NCBI GenBank assembly: GCA_002712045.1 | Contig: PARX01000021.1 | Span: 30,308 to 37,915 of the forward strand | Source: Paracoccaceae bacterium | GTDB lineage: Bacteria; Pseudomonadota; Alphaproteobacteria; Rhodobacterales; Rhodobacteraceae | Direction of reading: 5' to 3' | DNA: 7,608 nucleotides | In this document: positions 1 to 5,643 of the stretch, piece after piece | Position numbering within the stretch: position 1 is the stretch's first letter | Layout of the letters: each line of letters opens with the position of its first letter | The notes under the pieces: model-generated | Databases searched by the model: none | What the model was told of the DNA's origin: nothing | The model's input: the letters and a program-made list of their open reading frames with translations, nothing else | Position numbers and translations under genes: made by a program

Positions 1-369
1 TTTGGTTTTACCTCTTTTCTGAGTTCTGGTGATATTTTCCCGTTCTTAATTATATGTGGACTATCTGGTGCAAGCTTAGGTGCTGACATGTCTATTTTAC
101 CCGCAATGTATGCTTCACATATCTCCAGGGTAGGTTTTGAGAGTTCTGTTGCATTCGGACTTTGGAGTTTTTTTAATAAAGTTACCCTTGCAGTTTCAGC
201 TGGAGTTATTTTGCCTATTTTGGCGATGACTGGTTTTGTATCTGGAGAAAGAGAAGTTGAAGGTCAGTTCTTTAATTTAAATTTTTTTTATTGTCTGCTG
301 CCTTGTTCATTAAAACTTTTAGCTTTGATTGCCTTGCAGTATGGGCCATTTGAAAGGAAAAATAGCTGA
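1..369 (+). CDS. GPH-type MFS transporter, C-terminal part (5' end outside window)
   Basis: The frame is open from base 1, so this is the last 122 residues of a longer membrane protein; the ATG at 88 is internal, not a start. Three hydrophobic segments are visible, at about residues 14-38, 48-74 and 90-112 of the visible part. Between the first two are GASLGAD and a nearby ILPAMYA, which resemble the G-x-x-x-GAD...PPA pattern of the glycoside-pentoside-hexuronide:cation symporter (MelB/MFS_2) family. Later stretches FGLWSFFNK and LLPCSLKLLAL also fit that family's last helices. It would act in the inner membrane; the substrate cannot be told from sequence. Despite the sugar-symporter name, members next to DUF3833 and SDR genes are not known sugar carriers. 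Its TGA overlaps the next ATG by one base, so the two genes are very likely co-transcribed and coupled. Family call fairly sure, role unknown. Confidence 0.8.
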   Translation, partial: FGFTSFLSSGDIFPFLIICGLSGASLGADMSILPAMYASHISRVGFESSVAFGLWSFFNKVTLAVSAGVILPILAMTGFVSGEREVEGQFFNLNFFYCLLPCSLKLLALIALQYGPFERKNS

Positions 370-917
370 TGTGGATTATTCTTATGTTAACAGCTTTTTG
401 CTTGTTGCTTATAACAGTAAAATTTCAGTTCTTCGCATTTAAGAATCAAAATATTCTTAGATTTAAAGAAGAGAAGAATATTTTTGATATAAGAGATTGT
501 TTAAATGGTCCTATGGTAGCTGAGGGTATGATTTATGGATTATCTGGTAACTTGGTAAGTACTTTTATAGCCAGCTTTGAGGGAAGTTGGAAAGGCAATG
601 AGGGAAAGCTTATAGAAAATTTTAATTTCTCCTCTGGAAAAAACCAGATTAGACAATGGAGATTAAAAGTTTTAGGCGATGGAAGAATTGAAGGTACAGC
701 TCCGGATATAATTGGAAAAGCTAATGGGCAGCAGATGGGCTCAGCGGTTAAATTAGAATATAAGCTAAAATTATCGCAAGAATTGGGTGGACATGAAATA
801 AATGTTATTGATTGGATGCACCTTATGGAAAATGGAACTATTATTAATAGGTCGGAATTCAGAAAATTTGGAGTGAAGGTTGGTGAGCTTGTTGCGACGT
901 TTAGAAAAAACTTATGA
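369..917 (+). CDS. DUF3833 family membrane-anchored protein
   Basis: A 182-residue protein matching the DUF3833 family, whose function is unknown. Residues 2-23 are strongly hydrophobic and look like an uncleaved anchor or signal sequence. A Cys at 11 lacks a good lipobox (preceded by TAF), so lipoprotein processing, which I would expect in some relatives, is not supported here. The rest should lie in the periplasm. Family-like elements follow in order: LNGPMVAEG (45-53), FEGSWKG (70-76), ENF (83-85), IRQWRLKVLGDGRIEG (94-109), then A-P-D-I-I-G-K-A-N-G (111-120), and DWMHLMENG (148-156). The length is normal for the family. The start is set by the TGATG overlap with the transporter gene and an AAAGGA ribosome site at 353-358, ten bases upstream. 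The end overlaps the SDR start by ATGA. Co-occurrence with an MFS and an SDR suggests an envelope or lipid-related job, but this is inference. Confidence 0.82.
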   Translation: MWIILMLTAFCLLLITVKFQFFAFKNQNILRFKEEKNIFDIRDCLNGPMVAEGMIYGLSGNLVSTFIASFEGSWKGNEGKLIENFNFSSGKNQIRQWRLKVLGDGRIEGTAPDIIGKANGQQMGSAVKLEYKLKLSQELGGHEINVIDWMHLMENGTIINRSEFRKFGVKVGELVATFRKNL

Positions 918-1645
918 AAAACCTTAAGGGAAAGCGATATTGGCTTATAGGTGCAAGTGATGGCATCGGGTATGAATTGGCTAAAAAAATGGATAATTTG
1001 GGCGCTTCATTAATAATCTCTGCAAGAAATACTCAGAGGTTAAATGCGCTTTCAGAAAAACTCCTAATACCGACGCAAGTTGTTTATTGCGATGTAACTG
1101 ACTCAGAGAGCATAAGGAATGCTTTCGACACAATTGGTCCTATTGATGGCGTGGTTTATATGGCGGGAGAGTACACTCCGATGCACTCTCAAAATTGGGT
1201 TGATCAAGATGTCATTAGGATGGCAGATACAAATTTTTTAGGTGCGCTAAGAGTCTTAGGTGCGTGCATGCCAAATTTTGTCAGTAGAGATAATGGACAT
1301 ATTGTAATCGTTGGTTCATTAGCTGGATTTACAGGTTTGCAGGGAGCTATAGGATACGGCGCAAGTAAAGCAGCTCTCATGCATTTATCGGAAAATATTT
1401 CGTCAGATTTATATAAAATGAATATAAAAGTTCAGTTATTTAATCCGGGATTCGTAGAAACCAGGCTTACTGAAAAAAATAGTTTTCACATGCCCTTTAA
1501 AATGTCAGCAGAGAAAGCAGCAGGAATAATTGCTCGAGGTATGTTAACTAAACGCCGAGTTATAAACTTTCCTTGGTTTTTTTCTTTAGTTTTTAGGTTT
1601 GGTAAGTTTCTACCCAATAAGTTCATGATATTTGGAAAAAAATAG
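914..1645 (+). CDS. Short-chain dehydrogenase/reductase (SDR, classical type)
   Basis: A 243-residue NAD(P)-dependent oxidoreductase of the classical SDR fold. The nucleotide-binding loop is GASDGIG (13-19), with R38 after the second strand (SARN), which hints at NADP(H) preference. D60 (CDVTD) is in the adenine-contact position. The catalytic set is N107, S135 (VGS), Y148 and K152 (YGASK), and NPG occurs at 177-179. All active residues are present, so it should be active. The usual NNAG motif is changed to YMAG (82-85). Length is normal. The C-terminal 25 residues are hydrophobic and basic (FPWFFSLVFRFG...), possibly a membrane-touching tail. The start ATG overlaps the DUF3833 stop in ATGA; no ribosome site is visible, so re-initiation after the upstream gene is likely. 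It is the last gene of this operon. Substrate unknown; a lipid or hydrophobic compound is a guess from its neighbours. Confidence 0.9.
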   Translation: MKNLKGKRYWLIGASDGIGYELAKKMDNLGASLIISARNTQRLNALSEKLLIPTQVVYCDVTDSESIRNAFDTIGPIDGVVYMAGEYTPMHSQNWVDQDVIRMADTNFLGALRVLGACMPNFVSRDNGHIVIVGSLAGFTGLQGAIGYGASKAALMHLSENISSDLYKMNIKVQLFNPGFVETRLTEKNSFHMPFKMSAEKAAGIIARGMLTKRRVINFPWFFSLVFRFGKFLPNKFMIFGKK

Positions 1646-1657
1646 GTATATTTAATT

Positions 1658-1672
1658 TTTGTGATCGCAAAT
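1658..1672. promoter_or_regulatory. Candidate operator 1 (imperfect palindrome)
   Basis: TTTGTGATCGCAAAT is a near-perfect inverted repeat around GATC (1663-1666), with one mismatched pair. It shares TTTGTGATC with the perfect palindrome at 1712-1721. It sits just upstream of a consensus TATAAT (1677-1682), where a bound repressor would block RNA polymerase. GntR-family proteins often bind such short GT...AC inverted repeats next to their own gene. Binding is inferred, not shown. Confidence 0.45.
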
Positions 1673-1676
1673 TATT

Positions 1677-1682
1677 TATAAT
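1677..1682 (+). promoter_or_regulatory. Candidate -10 box of GntR promoter P1
   Basis: TATAAT is a perfect sigma-70 -10 hexamer in the gap between the SDR and GntR genes. The hexamer 17 bases upstream (AATTTT, 1654-1659) is a poor -35 box, so this promoter would be weak or dependent on the AT-rich context. It would give a leader of about 40 bases before the ATG at 1731, carrying the second palindrome. Perfect -10 matches occur by chance in AT-rich DNA. Confidence 0.35.
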
Positions 1683-1695
1683 TTGAAAAAAACCA

Positions 1696-1725
1696 TTGAC
1701 AGCTATCATTTTGTGATCACATTAT
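1696..1725 (+). promoter_or_regulatory. Candidate GntR promoter P2 (TTGACA, 18 bases, CATTAT)
   Basis: A perfect -35 hexamer TTGACA (1696-1701) is followed after 18 bases by CATTAT (1720-1725), which matches four of six -10 positions. The spacer and the start of the -10 box contain the perfect palindrome at 1712-1721. The predicted transcript start would fall at about 1731-1733, that is at the chosen ATG itself. This would give a leaderless or nearly leaderless message, consistent with the missing ribosome site. Confidence 0.4.
1712..1721. promoter_or_regulatory. Candidate operator 2 (perfect palindrome TGTGATCACA)
   Basis: TGTGATCACA is a perfect ten-base palindrome immediately before the GntR start codon and within candidate promoter P2. 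Its centre lies 52 bases from that of the related site at 1658-1672, about five helical turns, so both would face the same side of the DNA. This is what one expects for cooperative binding of a dimeric autorepressor. Assignment to this regulator is inference from position. Confidence 0.5.
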
Positions 1726-1730
1726 ATTTG

Positions 1731-2375
1731 ATGGAAGAAGATTCACGAATTAATCAACCGTCTTTGCAAGATCAGATCTATCGAGATTTAAGGCAAAAAA
1801 TAATGCTTGGTGATATAACTCCTGGGAATTCTTTAACTTTCAGAGGTCTGGCCGATCAGTTCAGCGTTTCAATGACGCCTGCTAGAGAGGTTTTGCGGCG
1901 TCTTGCTGCAGAAGGAGCGCTGATTGTCACAAATACTGGTAGATTTATGACACCAGTATTGAGCGCTGACAGGTTGGAGGAATTAACAGCTTTGAGAGGC
2001 TTATTGGAACCTGAAATTGCAGCAAGAGCTTTGCCACGCGCACACCTAACTCTTATTGATAGAATGCAAATAATAAATAGTCGTATCTCTCAGGCGGTAA
2101 TACAGGGAGATAGTAATTCATATTTAAGAGCAAATTTAGAATTTCATAGAAGTTTATATTTAAGAGCGCAGGCACCGGCAATGTTGGCATTGATTGAAAA
2201 TATTTGGTTGCAAATAGGGCCTACTATGAGATCACTTTATGAGGAAGCAACCATAAAAGAGGCACCAACACATCATAAGTTGATATTGGCCGCATTAAAA
2301 GCTGCTGACGAGTCGTCCCTGCGGTTAATGGTCAGGACAGACGTAACCAAAGGATTAAGAATGTTATCAAACTAA
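1731..2375 (+). CDS. GntR family transcriptional regulator, FCD subfamily
   Basis: A 214-residue DNA-binding regulator. The winged helix-turn-helix spans about residues 11-75, with a typical opening (SLQDQIYRDLRQKIMLGDI, then PG) and the recognition region SVSMTPAREVLRRLAAEG (45-62). The FCD ligand domain covers about 80-210 and is all helical. Of the FCD metal positions, H139 (EFH) and H182 are present, the usual Asp four residues before the first His is N135, and the last His of the RxH motif is D204 (RTD). Metal binding may therefore be altered. The frame extends upstream to a TTG at 1683, but that would add 16 residues of non-family sequence and swallow the promoter and operator sites, so the ATG at 1731 is preferred. 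No ribosome site precedes either start. Paired palindromes upstream suggest autoregulation. Targets and ligand unknown; FCD proteins usually sense small organic acids. Confidence 0.88.
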   Translation: MEEDSRINQPSLQDQIYRDLRQKIMLGDITPGNSLTFRGLADQFSVSMTPAREVLRRLAAEGALIVTNTGRFMTPVLSADRLEELTALRGLLEPEIAARALPRAHLTLIDRMQIINSRISQAVIQGDSNSYLRANLEFHRSLYLRAQAPAMLALIENIWLQIGPTMRSLYEEATIKEAPTHHKLILAALKAADESSLRLMVRTDVTKGLRMLSN

Positions 2376-2393
2376 AAAAGATAATTAGATCAA

Positions 2394-3782
2394 TTAAGAA
2401 TGTATTGCTCCAGCACCACACGAAAGTGCTGCTTCTTTTATAGCTTCAGAAAATGTCGGATGCGCATGACAGGTCATGGCGAGATCTTGTGCAGAAGCAC
2501 CAAACTCCATGGCTACACATACTTCATGAATAATGTCACCAGCACTTGGGCCAATTATATGACAGCCTAATATTCTGTCAGTTTTATGATCACTCAATAT
2601 CTTAACAAACCCGGAAGAATTAAAAACTAATTTGGCTCTACCATTTCCAGCAAAGTTAAACTTGCCTACTTTATAAGCTCTATTTATTTTTTTTAGTTGT
2701 GTTTCAGTTAGCCCAACGGAGGCTACCTCTGGGTTGGTATATATTACATTTGGAATATTGTTATAATTAATTTTATTTTTTTGCCCAGCGAGCAATTCAG
2801 CAACGGCAATACCTTCTTCTTCTGCTTTATGAGCTAACATAACCCCGTCTGTAACATCACCTATAGCATATATTGTGGAAATATTAGTTTGTTTATTTTC
2901 GTTTGTGGGTATTAAGCCGTTTTTATTTGTTTTACCGCCAATTTGACTAAAACCTAATCCGGTCGAGTATGGCTTTCTTCCAGTTGCCATTAATACAATG
3001 TCGCTTTCAGCGCTAACGTCTTGTTCTTTTTTTAAATCTTTATACGCAATTTTTAATTTATTTTTTATTATTTTTATATTTTCTATTGAGCATTTAGTTT
3101 TGAAGATCATTCCTTGTTTCTTCAAAATACGTAATAAGTTTTTGGAAATATCTTGATCCATATCTGGAATTATAGAGTCTTGATTTTCAAAAATAGTAAC
3201 ATCTGTTCCTAATCTATTATAAACACTTCCAAGTTCTAAACCGATGACACCACCCCCTATAACCGCAAGCGTACTAGGTATTTTTTTTAGACTAAGGGCA
3301 CCTGTTGAACTGACAATTAATTTTTCATCGATGTTGATATTTGGTAAGGAGGTTGGCTCCGAACCGGTAGCAAGAACAAGATTTTTACTTCGATAACTTT
3401 CCCCTTCTACTTCAACTTCTGTTTCAGAGATTAATTTACCATGACCCTTAATGTATTTAATATTATTCTTTTTAAACAAAAAATCGATGCCTTGCGTGTT
3501 TTGCTTAATAGTAGAATTTTTATATAATTGCATTTCTTTCCAGTTTACTTTTGGAGAGCCAGACATTATTCCCATGTTAGAAAAATTATGTTTAGCTTCA
3601 TGAAATTGATGGCTCGCATGAAGCAAAGCTTTTGATGGAATACATCCAACATTTAAGCATGTGCCACCAAGGGCTGGGCCAGCGTCAATACATGCCGTTT
3701 TTAACCCCAATTGTGAACATTTAATGGCACAAACATATCCACCAGGTCCTCCCCCAATTATAATTACATCAAAGTCAGTCAT
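2394..3782 (-). CDS. lpd: Dihydrolipoamide dehydrogenase (E3 of 2-oxoglutarate dehydrogenase)
   Basis: A 462-residue FAD flavoenzyme that reoxidises the dihydrolipoyl arm of the E2 subunit and passes electrons to NAD+. The FAD-binding GGGPGG is at 10-15. The redox disulfide is C42/C47 in GGTCLNVGCIPSK. The NAD-binding GGGVIGLELG sits near residues 175-185, and the second FAD motif YAIGDV lies near 305. The dimer-interface catalytic pair is H441/E446 (HPTFSE). All key residues are intact and the length is standard. A stretch around residues 220-260 is unusually rich in Lys and Ile and very AT-rich (about 3000-3120), which looks like drift in a poorly constrained surface region. The start ATG lies two bases after the VOC stop, with AAGGA seven bases upstream. 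It is the last gene of the sucA-sucB-VOC-lpd cluster, so it serves this complex, and may also serve pyruvate dehydrogenase or glycine cleavage. Confidence 0.97.
   Translation of the reverse strand: MTDFDVIIIGGGPGGYVCAIKCSQLGLKTACIDAGPALGGTCLNVGCIPSKALLHASHQFHEAKHNFSNMGIMSGSPKVNWKEMQLYKNSTIKQNTQGIDFLFKKNNIKYIKGHGKLISETEVEVEGESYRSKNLVLATGSEPTSLPNINIDEKLIVSSTGALSLKKIPSTLAVIGGGVIGLELGSVYNRLGTDVTIFENQDSIIPDMDQDISKNLLRILKKQGMIFKTKCSIENIKIIKNKLKIAYKDLKKEQDVSAESDIVLMATGRKPYSTGLGFSQIGGKTNKNGLIPTNENKQTNISTIYAIGDVTDGVMLAHKAEEEGIAVAELLAGQKNKINYNNIPNVIYTNPEVASVGLTETQLKKINRAYKVGKFNFAGNGRAKLVFNSSGFVKILSDHKTDRILGCHIIGPSAGDIIHEVCVAMEFGASAQDLAMTCHAHPTFSEAIKEAALSCGAGAIHS
2411..2439 (+). terminator. Candidate Rho-independent terminator for GntR transcript
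   Basis: CAGCAC (2411-2416) and GTGCTG (2426-2431) form a six-pair stem with a nine-base loop, followed on the + strand by CTTCTTTT (2432-2439). It begins 36 bases after the GntR stop codon and lies inside the 3' coding end of the convergent lpd gene. The stem is short, and the sequence also encodes lpd residues, so it may be coincidence. Confidence 0.28.
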
Positions 3783-3784
3783 AA

Positions 3785-4462
3785 TTAATTCCTTACATCT
3801 CGTTGATTAATTGATACTTTCTTACCATTTTTCAACTTATAGGTAGCAGTTAAACAGGTGTCTTTACTTTGGCTGATAGATATGCGCGCATCCGTGAAGT
3901 CAAGTGTCCATAACAGGTTTTGCAATGCATTTTTATGAGGAGTGTCAATATGCAGATGTTCGAATTTCAAGCCCTCATCACCCATATCCTGAGACACGTG
4001 TTTTGAGTTATCTGCCCATTCTATGAAGATTGGAGCAGAGCCCCAGAGTGGGATTAGGCCGTCTTTCCTTAAACTAAACTTCCATTGTAGGTTACCGCGA
4101 CTCATATTTTTTGGATTGCCAAAATCTGTGTCAATTCCCAAATTCTCTAATAATCTTAGAGTACGATTGATATTTTCTGTACGACAAACCCAACTAATTA
4201 CTCGTGGTGATTTATAAAGTGAGAGTTCAGTCCTTGGATCGTCTAATCCAAACCAGGTTGCTTGTTCTTTAGTAGGTGCTAATGGATCTTTTGCAATTAT
4301 TTCCAAGTAGGTGTCATCTCCCGACGAGATAACATGATTATGGGTTCCCATTTGATCGTGTTTGCCACCAGCTGGAATCTTCATATGTAATGTTTCTTCG
4401 ATCCATTCTAACCCATCCATAAGGGATGCCGCACCCACTGCAATGTGGTCAAATGTGATCAT
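3785..4462 (-). CDS. Glyoxalase_3-type VOC superfamily protein within the odh operon
   Basis: A 225-residue soluble protein matching the Glyoxalase-like (Glyoxalase_3, PF13468) branch of the vicinal oxygen chelate superfamily. FDHIAVGA (4-11) opens the first module and offers H6. G-G-K-H-D-Q-M-G-T-H-N (32-42) and YLEIIAKDP (52-60) are the family's most typical stretches. The second half has IFIEWAD (145-151) and FEHLHID (167-173). H6, E54, E148 and H169 or H171 are possible metal ligands. Its reaction is unknown; the name does not mean it is a glyoxalase. The start ATG overlaps the sucB stop by one base (TAATG) and has no clear ribosome site, so translation is probably coupled to sucB. lpd follows after two bases. 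Position suggests a job tied to 2-oxoglutarate dehydrogenase or its metabolites, but a passenger gene is possible. Confidence 0.85.
   Translation of the reverse strand: MITFDHIAVGAASLMDGLEWIEETLHMKIPAGGKHDQMGTHNHVISSGDDTYLEIIAKDPLAPTKEQATWFGLDDPRTELSLYKSPRVISWVCRTENINRTLRLLENLGIDTDFGNPKNMSRGNLQWKFSLRKDGLIPLWGSAPIFIEWADNSKHVSQDMGDEGLKFEHLHIDTPHKNALQNLLWTLDFTDARISISQSKDTCLTATYKLKNGKKVSINQRDVRN
3790..3794 (-). promoter_or_regulatory. Ribosome binding site of lpd
   Basis: On the minus strand AAGGA stands seven bases before the lpd ATG and lies inside the last codons of the VOC gene. It supports the chosen lpd start and gives lpd its own initiation signal, unlike the VOC gene before it. Confidence 0.65.
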
Positions 4463-5640
4463 TATAAATCCATTAGCAATCGTCTCGGATCTTCTAAAGC
4501 CTCCTTGACTCTGACTAGAAAGGTTACTGCACCTTTTCCATCCACAATTCTGTGGTCATAAGATAAAGCTAGATACATCATAGGTCTAATTACAATTTCA
4601 TTGTTTATGGCTACTGGTCTTTCCTGAATTTTATGCATTCCAAGAATCCCAGATTGTGGAGGGTTTAGTATTGGAGAAGACATCAAAGAACCATAAATTC
4701 CACCATTTGATATAGTGAATGTGCCCCCTTGCATTTCTTGGATCGAAAGCTTTCCATCTCGCCCTTTTTCACTTAATTCAACGACTTGTTTCTCTATTTC
4801 TGCAAATGTTAAAATATTTGTGTTTTTAATTACTGGTACTACCAAACCATTTGGTGTTCCTACAGCCACTCCCATGTTTACGTATTTCTTAAACACAATG
4901 TCTTCACCATCGATTTGGGCGTTTACTTCAGGTATCTCTAATAAGGCATGACTACACGCTTTTATAAAAAATGACATAAATCCTAGGTTCACGCCGTGTT
5001 TCTGCATAAAAAGTTCTTTGTAATCGGTTCTTATCTTTTTTATCTCACTCATATCAACTTCGTTGTAAGTAGTAAGAATGGCTGCCGTGTTCTGTGCCTC
5101 TTTCAATCGATTAGAGATGGTTTTACGTAGTTGAGACATTTTTATTCGCTCTTCATCATTAATCGGAGCATTAACACTTGAAGGCTTTTCCTGATTTGAT
5201 TTGTGGGGTATATTTTGAACATCCTCCTTCATTATACGGCCATCTCTTCCTGAGCCTGTAATGGATTTAGGGTCAAGATTCTTTTCAAGCATTATTTTTT
5301 TGGCAGAAGGCGCATCCTCAGTATCTTTTTCTTTAAAGTCATTATTTTCTTGAACTTGGGTATTCTCAATTTCTTTAAAAATATCCTTTTCTTGCGCAGT
5401 GTCTTCTTTTGATAAGATTGCGAGTAGCGCATCCACGCTTACTGTTTGCCCTTCCTTAACAATTATTTCTTGAAGTTTACCTGCTGTAGGTGAGGGGACT
5501 TCCACCGTTACCTTATCAGTTTCCAATTCACATAACATTTCGTCAGATTGGATTAAATCACCTGGTTTTTTGAACCACGTTGCGACTGTTGCCTCAGTAA
5601 CACTTTCCCCAAGCGTAGGTACCCGTATCTCTATAGCCAT
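4462..5640 (-). CDS. sucB: Dihydrolipoyllysine succinyltransferase (E2 of 2-oxoglutarate dehydrogenase)
   Basis: A 392-residue E2 core subunit that takes the succinyl group from E1 on its lipoyl arm, transfers it to CoA, and hands the reduced arm to E3. A single lipoyl domain covers residues 1-77, with the lipoylated lysine K43 in ETDKV. The peripheral subunit-binding domain is at about 110-146 (SAKKIMLEKNL ... GSGRDGRIMKEDV). The catalytic domain runs from about 165 to the end, with SNGGIYGSLMSSPILNPPQ (311-329), typical of the succinyl enzymes, and the active site H363/D367 in DHRIVDG. The linkers (79-109 and 147-165) are charged, rich in Glu, Lys, Asn and Gln, instead of the usual Ala/Pro-rich swinging arms. 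The start is supported by AAGGGGG seven bases upstream, three bases after the sucA stop. The succinyl specificity is backed by the adjacent sucA. Confidence 0.97.
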   Translation of the reverse strand: MAIEIRVPTLGESVTEATVATWFKKPGDLIQSDEMLCELETDKVTVEVPSPTAGKLQEIIVKEGQTVSVDALLAILSKEDTAQEKDIFKEIENTQVQENNDFKEKDTEDAPSAKKIMLEKNLDPKSITGSGRDGRIMKEDVQNIPHKSNQEKPSSVNAPINDEERIKMSQLRKTISNRLKEAQNTAAILTTYNEVDMSEIKKIRTDYKELFMQKHGVNLGFMSFFIKACSHALLEIPEVNAQIDGEDIVFKKYVNMGVAVGTPNGLVVPVIKNTNILTFAEIEKQVVELSEKGRDGKLSIQEMQGGTFTISNGGIYGSLMSSPILNPPQSGILGMHKIQERPVAINNEIVIRPMMYLALSYDHRIVDGKGAVTFLVRVKEALEDPRRLLMDL

Positions 5641-5643
5641 TAC

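Noticed and set aside
88..369. A complete small membrane protein starting at ATG 88.
   Set aside because: The frame is open and encodes family-like sequence back to base 1, so the ATG is internal to a truncated transporter gene.
2374..2396. Inverted repeat TAATT...AATTA with a run of T on the minus strand, as a terminator for the odh operon.
   Set aside because: The stem is five A-T pairs only and includes the lpd stop codon; it would be too unstable to act as a terminator.
3000..3120. Very AT-rich patch in lpd as a possible insertion or foreign segment.
   Set aside because: The lpd frame continues without break, the total length is standard, and the patch encodes a Lys/Ile-rich surface region of the NAD domain.
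4023..4217. Small + strand open frame opposite the VOC gene.
   Set aside because: It is a shadow of the real minus-strand gene, without ribosome site or recognisable protein features.
4451..4466. A third TGTGATCA match at the start of the VOC gene, resembling the GntR operators.
   Set aside because: It is only half a palindrome, lies in coding sequence (Met-Ile-Thr-Phe codons), and a seven-base match is expected about once by chance in a window this size on both strands.
4715..4951. Small + strand open frame opposite sucB.
   Set aside because: It lies entirely within the conserved catalytic domain of sucB on the other strand and has no independent support.
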